NCBI RefSeq assembly: GCF_008329535.1
Contig: NZ_NPKR01000004.1
Location: 62,001 to 126,000, forward strand
Source: Mycolicibacterium sp. P1-18
GTDB lineage: Bacteria > Actinomycetota > Actinomycetes > Mycobacteriales > Mycobacteriaceae
Length of the DNA stretch: 64,000 nt
Direction of reading: 5' to 3'
Each line of letters starts with the position of its first letter. Positions within the stretch are counted from its first letter, which is position 1. Under the pieces are notes generated by a model. The model was not told where the DNA came from. It saw only the letters and a list, made by a program, of their open reading frames with translations, and did not search any database. Shown in pieces: positions 32,032 through 42,241 of the stretch. A program made the position numbers and the translations under genes.

Positions 32032-32892
32032 GTGTCCGATCCGCTCGTCGTCGCGACGGAGGTGCTCGCCGACGGCAGCCTCACCCGGCGTGATCTGAGT
32101 CGCCGCTACACCAAGGTCCATCGCAACGTGTACGCCCGCAGCGGCGTCGAGTTGACGGCGGTGGACCGGGGCCGCGCGGCTTGGCTGTGGTCGGGTCGAC
32201 GAGCCACCCTGGTCGGCTATTCGGCGGCGGCGCTGCTGGGCAGCCGGTGGGTGCCGGACGACGCACCCGTGGAGATCGTCCACTCCCGCCGACCGCCGCC
32301 GAACGGAATCACGGTGCGCAGCTACGAGCTTCGCGACGACGAGGTCCGTAGGGTCGGCGGCGTGGCCTGCACCACGGCGGCGCGCACGGCCTACGACCTG
32401 GGCAGGCGACTTCCGGTGGAGACTGCGGTGATTCGCGTCGACGCGCTGCTGAATGGCACCTCGACGCCGGCACACGCCGTCGAATGCGTCGCCCGCATGC
32501 ACCCGGGCGCCCGCGGCGTCCGCCGACTGCGACACGCGATGGACCTGGTCGACGCCGGTTCGGAGTCGCCCCAGGAGACGCGGCTGCGGCTGCTGCTCGT
32601 CCGGTCGGGGATGCCGCGGCCGATGACGCAGGTCCCCGTGCTCGACGACCGCGGCCGCGTGGTGCGGCGCGTCGACCTGGGCTGGCCCGAGTGGATGGTC
32701 GGCGTGGAATACGACGGCGAATAGCACTGGACCGGCCCCGACGCCTACGCGAACGACATCGACCGGCTGGAGTTCCTGGCCGCCCGCGGGTGGTGCATCG
32801 TGCGGGTCAGCGCCCGGCAGCTGCGCAGCGAACGGTCCCGGGTGGTCGAGCGTGTGCGACTGGCCCTGCGGGACCGCGGCCTCGCCGGCTGA
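32032..32892 (+). pseudogene. Endonuclease-like (DUF559/VSR-fold type) protein gene broken by an in-frame TAG
   Basis: From the GTG at 32032 the frame codes 230 residues: an N-terminal winged-helix-like part (SLTRRDLSRRYTKVHRNVYA), a middle segment (YSAAALLG...PVEIVHSRRPPP, ARTAYDLGRR), and the start of a nuclease-like C-terminus (DLGWPEWMVGVEYDGE). Then TAG occurs at 32722-32724. The same frame continues for 55 more codons with the expected family ending (HWTGPDAYANDIDRLEFLAARG...IVRVSARQLRS) to TGA at 32890. In this family the sequence reads EYDGEQHW, so a single C-to-T change (CAG to TAG) explains it. Either a recent pseudogene, a sequencing error, or a truncated product. Role of the intact family unknown. 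Confidence 0.8.
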
Positions 32893-32902
32893 CGGCCCGC
32901 GG

Positions 32903-34408
32903 TCAGGCCGGGCCGAACCACCGCGCGAGCGCCTCGGGTAGCCCCGGCCCGTCCGGCGAGTCCGTCGCCCACGCCACGTAGCCGTCGGGGCGTACCAGCA
33001 GAGCCGCCGCCGAGGTGTCGGCGCTACCGCCCGTCACCAGGTCGACGCGGTCGGCCCACGCCCCAGCTCTCGCCGCGAACCCACCACCGGACAGATCCAA
33101 CAGCAGCGGCCGCGCATCGCGCAGGAGTTCCGCGAGCCGCGTGCCGTCGTCCAGGGTCAGCTCCGGAGCCAGGTAGCCCGACAGTGGGTGGGGGTCGCCA
33201 ATCGGATAGCGGACGTCGGACCCCGCGAGCAGGTGCGCCATGTGGTTTCGGACCTGTGACTCGTCGAACAGCTCGCCAAGGAGGGCCCGCAGCGCAGTCA
33301 CTTCCGGGCCCGGCGCCATCAACGCCTGCTGAGCCAGCGACTGCATCATCACGCGCTCCCCCACGGGACGGCGCTCTGACTCGTAGGTGTCCAACAGCCC
33401 CTCGGGTGCCCAGCCCTTGATCGTCGCGGCCAGCTTCCAGCCGAGGTTGACCGTGTCCTGGAGACCGAGGTTGAGCCCCGGCCCACCCATCGGCGAGTGG
33501 ACGTGCGCGGCGTCGCCGAGCAGGAACACGTTGCCGACCCGGTAGTTCTGCGCCAACCGGGTGTTCGTGCCGTCCATCCGGCGCATCGCATGCGGTCCGG
33601 GCCCCTGCGGCAGCTCCAGCGGCACGTCCGCGCCGAAGACCCGTCGCGCGCTCTCCCGAAGGTCCTCCAAGCTCATCGGTGGCGCGTCGGCGCCGAGACG
33701 TCCCGGCTCGATCGTCGCGAATATGGTTCGGCCACCAGGCATTTCGAAGAAGATGTAGCCGCCGCGATCCAGCCGGTTGTGCCGATGCCGAAGCGGGCCG
33801 AAGCCGGGAATCTCGAAGCCGCCGTCGGCACCGCGCAGGGCCTCGGGCAGCTGGACGTCGGCAAGTCGGGTCACCGTGTCGGAGGTACTGCCGGGGAAGG
33901 CGATGCCGACGGTCTTGCGGACCAGGCTGCGGCCTCCGTCGGCACCGACCAGGTACGCGGTCTCGAGATCGTATGCGTCACCCGGCGCGTCGACCGCGAT
34001 CGTGACACCTCCGCCATCCTGCGTCAGACCGCGCAACGCGTGGCCCCATCTGACGTCGACCCCCAGCTCGCGGGCGTGCTTCTCGAGCAAGCGCACCAGC
34101 CTGGGCTGCTGGATCATCAGGGCGTGCATCGGGTTGTGCTCGACCCCGGACAGTGCGATCGGCATGCCTGCGAACATCCACTCGCGGATCGGCACCGGTG
34201 GGCCGTCGGCACCACCGAAGGCGTGGTAGAGCCCACGCATGTCGAGCATTTGAACCACCTGTCCCGCAAGGCCGTTGGCCTTTGGCTCCGCCCCGGGACC
34301 GGGCTGCGGGTCCAGGACGACGGAATGCACCCCGGCGATGGCGAGCTCGCAGGACAGCATCAGGCCGTTCGGGCCGGCCCCGGCGATGACGACGTGGGGG
34401 CTAGGCAT
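32903..34408 (-). CDS. FAD-dependent aromatic monooxygenase (group A)
   Basis: 501 aa. FAD-binding GAGPNGLMLSCELAIAG, the DG motif LVGADGGRSLVRKTVGI, and GDAAHVHSPMGGPGLNLGLQDTVNLGWKLA place it among single-component flavin hydroxylases of the PHBH/polyketide-hydroxylase type. The C-terminal thioredoxin-like domain (ARPLLLDLSGGGF...LLVRPDGYVAWA) is typical of RdmE, PgaE and rifampicin monooxygenases. The substrate is probably a phenolic compound or antibiotic. It starts inside the 3' end of the TetR gene (8-bp overlap), so the regulator is co-transcribed with it and likely controls its induction. Confidence 0.87.
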   Translation of the reverse strand: MPSPHVVIAGAGPNGLMLSCELAIAGVHSVVLDPQPGPGAEPKANGLAGQVVQMLDMRGLYHAFGGADGPPVPIREWMFAGMPIALSGVEHNPMHALMIQQPRLVRLLEKHARELGVDVRWGHALRGLTQDGGGVTIAVDAPGDAYDLETAYLVGADGGRSLVRKTVGIAFPGSTSDTVTRLADVQLPEALRGADGGFEIPGFGPLRHRHNRLDRGGYIFFEMPGGRTIFATIEPGRLGADAPPMSLEDLRESARRVFGADVPLELPQGPGPHAMRRMDGTNTRLAQNYRVGNVFLLGDAAHVHSPMGGPGLNLGLQDTVNLGWKLAATIKGWAPEGLLDTYESERRPVGERVMMQSLAQQALMAPGPEVTALRALLGELFDESQVRNHMAHLLAGSDVRYPIGDPHPLSGYLAPELTLDDGTRLAELLRDARPLLLDLSGGGFAARAGAWADRVDLVTGGSADTSAAALLVRPDGYVAWATDSPDGPGLPEALARWFGPA

Positions 34409-35048
34409 GCTCGGCCCCTACCGGCCGTGGTTCGGGCAGCCCCGCCGCGACGGCAGCCATGCCCTGGCGGTACAGCGTGGTGATCGCCACGGGCGGATCG
34501 GCGGTGGCGTAAGCCTCCATCGCAGCGTCGCCCACCGCGCCCATCACGGCAGCCACCAGGCGTGGATACATGTCGCGAGCGGGGTCGGTACCGCTCCGCT
34601 CGGCGATCACCTGCACCCATTCGTCGAAGAGGTCCTTGGAGATCGCGCTGCGAATCTCCGGGTTCATCAGCATCTTTCGAATTTCGGCCAGCTCGGCCCG
34701 CGACGGTGCATCGTCTCCGTCGCCAGGGATGTCGGCCAGATCGGACTCCAGTGGCGCCAGCATCGCCTCGGTGACCGACGTCCACAATGGTTCACCCGCA
34801 GGCCGCGCGCGCAGCTCGTCGATGCCGCGTCGCAGACGCTCGACCTGGCGATAGGCCAGTGCCTCGTACTTGCCGGTGAAGTAGTTGTTGAAGGTGCGCA
34901 GCGAGACCCCGGCCAGGTTGGCGATGGCTTCTCGCGTGACCTGGTCGACGCCGTTCTCGAAGGCCAACGTCAGGGCGGCGTCGCTCAGCGCCCGCCGGGT
35001 GTCGGCCTTCTTGCGCTCACGCAATCCGTCGGTGGTTCGTTCTGCCAT
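34401..35048 (-). CDS. TetR-family transcriptional repressor
   Basis: 215 aa. N-terminal HTH in residues ~15-60 (RRALSDAALTLAFENGVDQVTREAIANLAGVSLRTFNNYFTGKYEAL), followed by a helical ligand domain; the C-terminal MftR-like region (ITTLYRQGMAAVAAGL) is seen in actinobacterial members. First gene of a two-gene operon with the FAD monooxygenase. Its upstream region holds repeated GGGCAA/TTGCCC half-sites, a likely auto-operator. Confidence 0.9.
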   Translation of the reverse strand: MAERTTDGLRERKKADTRRALSDAALTLAFENGVDQVTREAIANLAGVSLRTFNNYFTGKYEALAYRQVERLRRGIDELRARPAGEPLWTSVTEAMLAPLESDLADIPGDGDDAPSRAELAEIRKMLMNPEIRSAISKDLFDEWVQVIAERSGTDPARDMYPRLVAAVMGAVGDAAMEAYATADPPVAITTLYRQGMAAVAAGLPEPRPVGAEHA

Positions 35049-35079
35049 GCCCGCCACCGTACCCGTATTTTTGCATGGT

Positions 35080-35102
35080 GGGCAAGATTGCCCGGTGGGC
35101 AA
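35080..35102. promoter_or_regulatory. Candidate TetR operator array
   Basis: Overlapping palindromes GGGCAA-GA-TTGCCC (35080-35093) and TTGCCC-GGT-GGGCAA (35088-35102), 32 bp upstream of the tetR ATG and directly beside the hutI stop. Stacked half-sites of this kind are typical of TetR self-regulation. Binding by the neighbouring TetR protein is inference. Confidence 0.5.
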
Positions 35103-35103
35103 T

Positions 35104-36285
35104 TCACGGTCTCGGCAGCAACACACCGTCGACGACGAGGTCGCGCACCAGGGGGACGCCGGGGCGATACGCCAGGTGGACGTAGGACGGCGCGTCCAGC
35201 ACCACGAAGTCCGCCCGCCGGCCGACCGCGAGCACCCCCACGTCGTCGCGCCGCAACGCCTTGGCGCCACCGGCTGTCGCCGACCAGAGCGCTTGCGCGG
35301 GGGTGAAGTACATGTCGCGCACCGCGACCGCGATGCAGAACGACATGCTGGAGGTGAACGACGACCCCGGGTTGCAGTCGGTCGCCAACGCAACCGTGGC
35401 GCCGGCGTCGTGAAACCGCCGGGCATCGGGCCACGTTGCGCGAGTGGAGAACTCCGCACCGGGCAGCAACGTCGCGACCGTCGTGTCGGCCGCAGCGGCG
35501 AGCGCGTCGAGGTCGGCGTCGGAGGCGTAGGTGCAGTGGTCCACCGAGGCCGCCCCCAACTCGACGGCCAACTGGATGCCCGCACCCTGCTCGAGCTGAC
35601 CCGCGTGCAGACGGGGCACCAGACCCGCGGCCATGCCGGCCCGGAGGATCGTCCGGGTCTCGTCGACGTCGAAGGCGCCCCGGTCGCAGAACACGTCCAC
35701 CCAGCGCGCCAGCGGCGCACACGCCGCCAGCATCGGGCCGACCACCAGGTCGACGTAGCCGTCGCGGTCGTCGCGGTACTCCCGAGGCACGACGTGCGCC
35801 CCGAGAAACGTCGTCTCGTCGGTGAACCCGCGCGCCAGCCGCAAGGCCCGGGCCTCGTCGGCGACGGTGAGGCCGTAGCCGCTCTTCGTCTCGAACGTCG
35901 TCACCCCACCGCGCAGCAGTTCGCCGGCGAGCCGCTCGAGGCCGCGGTCGAGGGTCGCGTCGTCGGCCGCCCGGGTCGCCGCCACCGTGGTGGCGATGCC
36001 GCCGGCGGCGTAGGACTGTCCGCTCATCCGGGCCGCGAACTCCGCGGACCGCTCCCCGGCGAACACCAGATGGGCATGGCTGTCGACGAATCCGGGGATC
36101 ACGGCGGCTCCGCCGAGGTCGACGCGGGAGTCGGCGTCCGCAGCGTTCGCCCGTGACCCGACCCACGCGACGCGGTCGCCCTCGACGACCACCGCCCCGT
36201 CGGCGACGACCCCGAGGGCACTCCCGTCGCCCTGACTCGGGTCGTTGGTGACGAGTTCGCCGATGCCGGTGTACAGCGTGGTCAT
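35104..36285 (-). CDS. hutI: Imidazolonepropionase
   Basis: 393 aa amidohydrolase that opens 4-imidazolone-5-propionate to N-formimino-L-glutamate (third step of histidine breakdown). Metal ligands in the N-terminal [17 protein letters not shown], then [31 protein letters not shown], and [14 protein letters not shown]. Last gene of the operon; its ATG overlaps the hutF stop by 4 bp (ATGA). Confidence 0.95.
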   Translation of the reverse strand: MTTLYTGIGELVTNDPSQGDGSALGVVADGAVVVEGDRVAWVGSRANAADADSRVDLGGAAVIPGFVDSHAHLVFAGERSAEFAARMSGQSYAAGGIATTVAATRAADDATLDRGLERLAGELLRGGVTTFETKSGYGLTVADEARALRLARGFTDETTFLGAHVVPREYRDDRDGYVDLVVGPMLAACAPLARWVDVFCDRGAFDVDETRTILRAGMAAGLVPRLHAGQLEQGAGIQLAVELGAASVDHCTYASDADLDALAAAADTTVATLLPGAEFSTRATWPDARRFHDAGATVALATDCNPGSSFTSSMSFCIAVAVRDMYFTPAQALWSATAGGAKALRRDDVGVLAVGRRADFVVLDAPSYVHLAYRPGVPLVRDLVVDGVLLPRP

Positions 36286-37634
36286 CGAACCGCCTCCTCC
36301 ATCAGCGCCGAAATGGTCTCGCCCAGTGCGGCGCCCACGTCGTCGACGCCCAGATGCCGCCGCTCGGCGACCACGACGCGGCCGTCGACCACCACGTCGG
36401 TGACGTCGGCGGCGGTGGCCGCGAACACCACGTTCTCGACGGTCGCGCCGCCGCCGGCAGTGCGCACCGAGTTCAGGTCCACCGCCACCAGGTCGGCTCG
36501 CGCGCCGACGCGCAGCGCGCCCGCATCGGTCCACCCGAGGGCGTGCTGGCCGTCGAGAGTGGCTGCGCCAAGCAGTCTCTCGGCCGCCAGGATGCCCCGC
36601 TCCCGCCGGGCCAGGCGCTCGTCGAGTTCGGTGGCGCGGGCCTCCTCGAACAGGTCGACCACCGCATGGGAGTCCGACCCGAGACTGAACAGACCGCGGC
36701 CGGCCAGCAGGGCGGCGGCCGGGCCGATGCCGTCGCCGAGATCGCGCTCGGTGGTCGGGCAGAAGCACACCCCGGTCGCCGTACGGTCGAGGTCGGCGAG
36801 GTCCTCGTCGGTCAGGTGGGTGGCGTGGACCGCGGTGGTCCTGGGACCCAGCACGCCCGCGTCGCGCAGCAGTGCCGTCGGGGTGGCGCCGTGCACGGCA
36901 AGACACTGGTCGACCTCGGCGGTCTGTTCCGAGGAGTGCACGTGCAGAGGTGCGCCGTGTGCGGCGGCCCATGCGACGACGGCGGGCATGTGTGCGAGTG
37001 GCACACCGCGCACCGAATGCAGTGCGGCGCCGACGATCACGTGGTCGTCGACCACCTGGCCGTGAAGCCGCTCGACCCGGTCGGCCCAGGCCTCGCCGCT
37101 GCCGTCCCCGAAGCGCTGCTGCGGGCCCTCGGCCAACGGTGCACCGTCGACCCCCGAACTCAGGTAGCACGTGTCGAGCAGGGTCAGCCGCACACCGGCG
37201 TCCGCGGCGCCGGCGATCAGGGCCAGGCCCATCTCGTTGGGGTCGGCGTACGGCACGCCGCCGACGTCGTGGTGCAGGTAGTGGAACTCGCCGACCGACG
37301 TGATGCCGGCGAGTGCCATCTCGGCGTACACCGCGCGGGACAGCCGGCGATAGCCGTCGGGGTCGAGCCGACCCGCGGCGCGGTACATCAAATCGCGCCA
37401 CGTCCAGAAGGACCCGCGGTCCCGCTGGGTGCGGGAGCGCAACGCGCGATGGAAGGCGTGCGAATGCGCGTTCGCCAGACCGGGGACGACGAGACCCGCC
37501 AGCCGCCGGGCCGACGGGGGCGCGGGCACGCCGGCCTCGACGGAGGTGATCCTGCCGTCGGCCACCGTGATGGCGACCCGCTCGGCGACCGCGTCCCCGC
37601 CCAGCCAGGCGTGCTCACACCACCACGTGCTCAC
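36282..37634 (-). CDS. hutF: N-formimino-L-glutamate deiminase
   Basis: 450 aa amidohydrolase-superfamily enzyme giving N-formyl-L-glutamate and ammonia, the Pseudomonas/Streptomyces branch of the hut pathway. Metal site [55 protein letters not shown] and [17 protein letters not shown] are all conserved. The start is GTG ([11 protein letters not shown]), overlapping the stop of the M20 gene. Its product needs a deformylase, which the upstream M20 hydrolase may provide. Confidence 0.94.
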   Translation of the reverse strand: MSTWWCEHAWLGGDAVAERVAITVADGRITSVEAGVPAPPSARRLAGLVVPGLANAHSHAFHRALRSRTQRDRGSFWTWRDLMYRAAGRLDPDGYRRLSRAVYAEMALAGITSVGEFHYLHHDVGGVPYADPNEMGLALIAGAADAGVRLTLLDTCYLSSGVDGAPLAEGPQQRFGDGSGEAWADRVERLHGQVVDDHVIVGAALHSVRGVPLAHMPAVVAWAAAHGAPLHVHSSEQTAEVDQCLAVHGATPTALLRDAGVLGPRTTAVHATHLTDEDLADLDRTATGVCFCPTTERDLGDGIGPAAALLAGRGLFSLGSDSHAVVDLFEEARATELDERLARRERGILAAERLLGAATLDGQHALGWTDAGALRVGARADLVAVDLNSVRTAGGGATVENVVFAATAADVTDVVVDGRVVVAERRHLGVDDVGAALGETISALMEEAVR

Positions 37635-38854
37635 CCCACCCACTCCGTCATGACGTCGGCGAGGGCCTCCGCCCCGACGTGGCAGTCCGCGGGCTCGGCG
37701 TGCTCCTCCGGGGAGTGCGAGACCCCGGTGGGGTTGCGCACGAACAGCATCGCCGTCGGCACCCTCGCCGACAGGATCCCGGCGTCGTGGCCGGCCTGCG
37801 TCGGCAGCACGGGAACGTCGCCCAGCCGGGCCAGCGCACGCTGCAGCCGGGAGCGCGGCCCTTCGGGGAATTCGACGATGGGCGTGACGGACTCGGCGAC
37901 CACGTGCAGGTCGACGTCGTCGGAGGACGCGAATCCCCCAGCTTCCCTGCTGATTTGCTCGACCAGCGCTGTCAGCGTCGCCTCGTCGGCAGCGCGGGCG
38001 TCCAGCCACGCCCGGATCCGGGACGGAATGGCGTTGGCCCCGTTGGGCGAGACCAGCACCTTGCCGAACGTTGCAACCGCCTCGTGCCGGGCCGCCGCCG
38101 AGCGAGCGGCGTGCACCGACGACGCGAACGCCAGCATCGGGTCGCGCCGGTCGGCGAGCCGGGTGGTGCCCGCATGGTTGGCCGCACCGTCGAAGGTGAA
38201 CTCCCAGCGCCCATGGGGCCAGATCGCCGACGCCACGGCGATCGGCCGGTCGACCAGATCCAGCGCCCGGCCCTGCTCGACGTGGAGTTCGACGTACACG
38301 CCGATGCGCGCGAGCAGCGCGTCGTCGACCCCGAGGTGCTCGGGATTGCGACCCGCCCGTGTCAGCGCCTCGGCCAGCGTCACGCCGTCGTTGTCGCGGA
38401 GCCCCCGGGCCCGCTCGGCACTCAGGGCACCGGTGACGAGCTGCGAACCCACGCAGGCCACGCCGAAGCGCGCGCCCTCCTCGTCGGAGAACGCCGCCAC
38501 TGCAACGGGAATCGTCGGCACAACGCCGCGGTCGCGGACGATGTCGACCGCCGCGAACGCCGAGACGACGCCCAGCGGACCGTCGAACGCGCCGCCGTCG
38601 GGCACCGAGTCCAGATGCGATCCGGTGACGAAGGCGCCCGTCGGCTCACCGGTCCAGCCCGGCGGCAGCCACCACGCCCACAGGTTGCCGTTGCGGTCCT
38701 CCTCGAACGACATCCCTCGCGCCTCGGCGCAGCCACGGAACCACTCCCGCAGCGTCAGGTCGGCATCCGACCAGGCGAACCGGCGGTAGCCCCTGGTGTT
38801 CGTGTCCTGGCCGACGTCGAGGATGGCCCCCCACATCGAGTCGAACGAGGTCAT
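37631..38854 (-). CDS. M20-family amidohydrolase (allantoate/N-carbamoyl amino acid hydrolase type) in the hut operon
   Basis: 407 aa. Di-zinc site residues are in [44 protein letters not shown] and near the end [16 protein letters not shown] closes the domain. The family hydrolyses allantoate, ureidoglycine or N-carbamoyl amino acids. Here it is overlapped by 4 bp on each side by hutU and hutF, and no HutG deformylase is present. I infer that it removes the formyl group from N-formyl-L-glutamate to yield glutamate; such alternative deformylases have been proposed before from hut clusters. Allantoate use is less likely as no purine genes are near. Confidence 0.8.
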   Translation of the reverse strand: MTSFDSMWGAILDVGQDTNTRGYRRFAWSDADLTLREWFRGCAEARGMSFEEDRNGNLWAWWLPPGWTGEPTGAFVTGSHLDSVPDGGAFDGPLGVVSAFAAVDIVRDRGVVPTIPVAVAAFSDEEGARFGVACVGSQLVTGALSAERARGLRDNDGVTLAEALTRAGRNPEHLGVDDALLARIGVYVELHVEQGRALDLVDRPIAVASAIWPHGRWEFTFDGAANHAGTTRLADRRDPMLAFASSVHAARSAAARHEAVATFGKVLVSPNGANAIPSRIRAWLDARAADEATLTALVEQISREAGGFASSDDVDLHVVAESVTPIVEFPEGPRSRLQRALARLGDVPVLPTQAGHDAGILSARVPTAMLFVRNPTGVSHSPEEHAEPADCHVGAEALADVMTEWVG

Positions 38855-40536
38855 TCGCTCTCCTGCATCGGGATTCGCACCCCGCGCGCGGCAGCCACCT
38901 CGGCGGCGTACTCGTACCCCGCGTCGGTGTGCCGGATGACGCCCATGCCGGGATCGTTGGTCAGCACGCGCTCGAGTTTCTGGGCCGCCAACTCGGTCCC
39001 GTCGGCCACCGACACCTGCCCGGCGTGGATGGAGCGACCCATGCCGACGCCACCGCCGTGGTGAATCGAGACCCACGTGGCGCCGGAGGCCGTGTTCAGC
39101 AAGGCGTTGAGAAGCGGCCAGTCCGCGATCGCGTCGGACCCGTCGAGCATGGCCTCGGTCTCGCGATAGGGCGAGGCCACCGACCCCGAGTCGAGGTGGT
39201 CGCGGCCGATGACGATCGGGGCGGACACCTCGCCGGAGGCCACCATCTCGTTGAACCTCAGACCGGCCCGGTGCCGTTCGCCGTACCCGAGCCAGCAGAT
39301 GCGGGCGGGCAACCCCTCGAACTCGACGCGCTCACCGGCCATGGTGATCCACCGCCGCAGATGCTCGTTGTCCGGGAAGAGTTCGAGGATCGCCCTGTCG
39401 GTCGCGGCGATGTCCTTCGGATCGCCGGACAGCGCCGCCCAGCGGAACGGGCCGAGACCCTCTTCGAACTGGGGCCGGATGTAGGCGGGCACGAAGCCGG
39501 GGAAGTCGAAGGCGCGGTCGTAGCCGGCCTTTCGGGCTTCGTCGCGGATCGAGTTGCCGTAGTCGAAGACCTCGGCACCCTTGTCGAGGAAGCCGACCAT
39601 GGCGGCGACCTGCTTGGCCATCGACTCCTGCGCCTGCTCGGTGAAGTAGGCCGGGTCCTTCTCCGACATCTTCTTCATGTCCTCGAGGTCGATCCCCAGC
39701 GGCAGGTAGGACAGCGGGTCGTGCGCCGAGGTCTGGTCGGTGACGATGTCGATCGGCGCGTCGCGTTCGAGCAGGGCGGGGAAGATCTCGGCGGCGTTGC
39801 CGACGACGCCGATCGACAACGGCCGCTTGGCGTCCCGCGCCTCGACCGCCTTGGCGAGCGCGTCGTCGAGGTCGGTGGCCTTGACGTCGAGGTAGCGCTT
39901 GGCGATGCGCCGGTCGATGCGCGTCTCGTCGACGTCGACGCAGATCGCGACACCCTCGTTCATGGTGACCGCCAGCGGCTGCGCACCGCCCATTCCGCCG
40001 ACCCCACCGGTGAGGGTGATGGTGCCGGCCAGGGTGCCGCCGAACTTCTTCTTGGCGATCGCCCCGAACGTCTCGTAGGTGCCCTGAAGGATGCCCTGGG
40101 TGCCGATGTAGATCCACGACCCGGCCGTCATCTGGCCGTACATCGTCAGCCCCGCGGCCTCCAGCGCGCGGAACTGTTCCCAATTGGCCCAGTCGCCAAC
40201 CAGATTGGAGTTGGCGATCAGCACCCTGGGCGCCCACACGTTGGTGCGGAAGACGCCGACCGGCTTGCCGGACTGCACCAGCATGGTCTCGTCGTCCTCG
40301 AGACCGCGGAGGGTCCGCACCAGCGCGTCGAAGGCCGGCCAGCTGCGCGCCGCCCGTCCGGTGCCGCCGTAGACGACGAGGTCGTCGGGATGTTCGGCGA
40401 CCTCGGGGTCGAGGTTGTTCATCAGCATGCGCAGGACGGCCTCCTGCTGCCAGCCCTTGCAGGAGATGTCGGTTCCGCGCGGGGCGCGGACGGGACGGGG
40501 ACCGGCGACGGAGTCTGCCCCGGGGGTGGTGCTCAT
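38851..40536 (-). CDS. hutU: Urocanate hydratase
   Basis: 561 aa, normal length. Uses tightly bound NAD+ as electrophile to hydrate urocanate to imidazolonepropionate. Highly conserved segments: [104 protein letters not shown]. The chosen ATG (MSTTPGADS) has AAGGA upstream and lies 26 bp after the substrate-binding lipoprotein gene, so enzyme and transporter share one transcript. A thiourocanate substrate cannot be excluded, since hydratases for it belong to the same family. Confidence 0.96.
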   Translation of the reverse strand: MSTTPGADSVAGPRPVRAPRGTDISCKGWQQEAVLRMLMNNLDPEVAEHPDDLVVYGGTGRAARSWPAFDALVRTLRGLEDDETMLVQSGKPVGVFRTNVWAPRVLIANSNLVGDWANWEQFRALEAAGLTMYGQMTAGSWIYIGTQGILQGTYETFGAIAKKKFGGTLAGTITLTGGVGGMGGAQPLAVTMNEGVAICVDVDETRIDRRIAKRYLDVKATDLDDALAKAVEARDAKRPLSIGVVGNAAEIFPALLERDAPIDIVTDQTSAHDPLSYLPLGIDLEDMKKMSEKDPAYFTEQAQESMAKQVAAMVGFLDKGAEVFDYGNSIRDEARKAGYDRAFDFPGFVPAYIRPQFEEGLGPFRWAALSGDPKDIAATDRAILELFPDNEHLRRWITMAGERVEFEGLPARICWLGYGERHRAGLRFNEMVASGEVSAPIVIGRDHLDSGSVASPYRETEAMLDGSDAIADWPLLNALLNTASGATWVSIHHGGGVGMGRSIHAGQVSVADGTELAAQKLERVLTNDPGMGVIRHTDAGYEYAAEVAAARGVRIPMQESE

Positions 40537-40562
40537 GTCAGTGTCGTCCTTCGTCGAGTGGC

Positions 40563-41486
40563 CTAGGAACCGTTGATGCCTGCGCCCGCAAGCCATTTCT
40601 TCGAGATGTCGGCGAGGTTGGCACCGGTGGCCGCCTCGGCGTTCATCGAGATGAGGTCGTCGGTGGTGAGCTTGGCGGAGACCGCGTCGAGCGTCTTGGT
40701 GATGGTGTCGGTCTCCTTGGCCTTCTTCATCACCGGGACGACGTTCTCGGAGGCGAAAAGCGACTTGTCGTCGTCCAGCGCCACCAGGTCGTTGCTCTTC
40801 AGACCGGGGTCGGTGCTGAACAGGTTGCCCGCCTGAATCTGGCCGTTGGTCAGCGCGGCCATGGTCAAGGTGCCACCGGCGTCGAGGGTGACGAAGTCCT
40901 TGAAGGTGATTCCGTAGACGTCACGCAACCCGATGACGCCCTGCTGCCGGGTCTTCCATTCCGCCGCTGCGCCGAGGACCATCTCGCCCGCGTGCGGCGC
41001 CACGTCCGAGAGCTTCTTCAGCTGGTACTTGTCGGCGGTCGCCTTGGTGACGGCCACGACGTCCTTGTCCTCGGCGGGCGAGGCCGTCAGCAGTGACAAT
41101 CCCTGGGGCATCTTGCCGGTGAGCTCCGTGGTCACCGCGTCCTGGGTTGCGGCGGTCGACTTCGGGTCCAGATAGCTCAGCAGCGCACCGGAGTACTCGG
41201 GCACCAGGTCGATCGACCCGTCCTTCAGCGCGGCGATGTAGACCTCGCGGCTGCCGATGTTGAACTGCTCCTTGACCTTCACGCCCTTGGCCTGCAACGC
41301 CTGGGAGTAGATGCTGGCGATGAGCTGGCTCTCGGTGAAGTCCGCCGACCCGATGATTACCTCGGATCCGGCGGACCCCTTGTCGTTGCCGTCACCGGAC
41401 AGCGGGTCCGATCCCCCACCGCCACAGGCGGACAGGGCGAGCACGGAGGTGAGGGCGAACGCCGACAGGATGGCGCGTTTCTTCAT
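40563..41486 (-). CDS. OpuC/ProX-type substrate-binding lipoprotein
   Basis: 307 aa. Signal with lipobox LALSAC, Cys21 lipidated. Mature domain of the quaternary-amine binding family: [53 protein letters not shown], and the C-terminal helices. The family binds glycine betaine, choline, carnitine, ergothioneine (EgtU) and, in HutX, histidine. ATG at MKKRAILS has AAGGAG 7 nt upstream; an earlier in-frame ATG overlaps that site. Placement directly before hutU points to an imidazole-containing amino acid or betaine as ligand. Confidence 0.9.
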   Translation of the reverse strand: MKKRAILSAFALTSVLALSACGGGGSDPLSGDGNDKGSAGSEVIIGSADFTESQLIASIYSQALQAKGVKVKEQFNIGSREVYIAALKDGSIDLVPEYSGALLSYLDPKSTAATQDAVTTELTGKMPQGLSLLTASPAEDKDVVAVTKATADKYQLKKLSDVAPHAGEMVLGAAAEWKTRQQGVIGLRDVYGITFKDFVTLDAGGTLTMAALTNGQIQAGNLFSTDPGLKSNDLVALDDDKSLFASENVVPVMKKAKETDTITKTLDAVSAKLTTDDLISMNAEAATGANLADISKKWLAGAGINGS

Positions 41487-41521
41487 GGTCATTCTCCTTG
41501 TTGGGCGGTGCCGGGTGGCAC

Positions 41522-42241
41522 CTAGGCGGCGGCTTCGGTGGGGGCGGGTAGCGGCGAGGACCTCTTCGTCGAGCGGCGCAGTCCCGGCGACACGACGAGA
41601 CTGCCGAGGCCGGCGAAGCCGAACTCGAGCAGCAGCGCCAGCACGGCGACGAGGATTGCGCCACCGGCCATCTCGCTGAAGTTGGCCTGCGCGCGGCCGT
41701 CGAGGATGAACCGGCCCAGGCCCTGCAGGCCGAGGTAGGCGGCGATGGTGGCCGTCGAGACGATCTGCAGGGTGGCGCCCCTGACCCCCGACAGGAGCAA
41801 TGGCAGGGCGCACGGCAGTTGAACCCGGACCAGGATCTGACGCTTGGTGTAGCCCATTCCGCGGGCGGCGCCCACGGCGTCGGGGTCGGCGTTCTGGATT
41901 CCCGCGTACGTGCCGGTGAGGATCGGCGGCACCGCGAGCAGGACGAGCACCACGATGGTCGGCAGGACGTAGACGAGTTGACCGGCCACCACCGGCGAGA
42001 TGACCAGGAACAGCAGCACAAGCAAGCCCAGGGACGGCAAGGCGCGCAACGCGTTCGCCGATCCGGCGACCAGCGCCTCGCCGCGGCCGGTGTAGCCGAT
42101 CACGATGCCCAGTGGCACCGCGATCGCCAGGGCGACCAGCAGGGCCATGACGGAGTACAGCAGGTGGTAGCCGATCTGCGTGGGAATGCCGTCGGACCCG
42201 GTCCAGTTCGCGGGGTCGGAGAGCCAGCCGAAGATGTTCAC
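41522..42241 (-). CDS. ABC transporter permease (OpuCB/ProW type)
   Basis: 239 aa, five or six membrane helices. The EAA-like cytoplasmic loop DAVGAARGMGYTKRQILVRVQLPCALPLLLSGVRGA contacts the ATPase, and GRFILDGRAQANFSEMAGGAILVAVLALLLEFG is typical of OpuCB/OpuCD. GTG start in a 4-bp overlap with the upstream permease. Works with the neighbouring permease, ATPase and lipoprotein. A 35-bp gap separates it from the lipoprotein gene. Confidence 0.92.
   Translation of the reverse strand: MNIFGWLSDPANWTGSDGIPTQIGYHLLYSVMALLVALAIAVPLGIVIGYTGRGEALVAGSANALRALPSLGLLVLLFLVISPVVAGQLVYVLPTIVVLVLLAVPPILTGTYAGIQNADPDAVGAARGMGYTKRQILVRVQLPCALPLLLSGVRGATLQIVSTATIAAYLGLQGLGRFILDGRAQANFSEMAGGAILVAVLALLLEFGFAGLGSLVVSPGLRRSTKRSSPLPAPTEAAA

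Noticed and set aside
36354..38789. Long plus-strand open frame across hutF and the M20 gene
   Set aside because: Complement of two well-conserved enzymes; low-complexity Ser/Arg/Ala product without motifs.
37631..38854. Allantoate degradation
   Set aside because: Family name would suggest it, but there are no allantoin or ureidoglycolate genes and the gene is embedded by overlaps in a hut operon.
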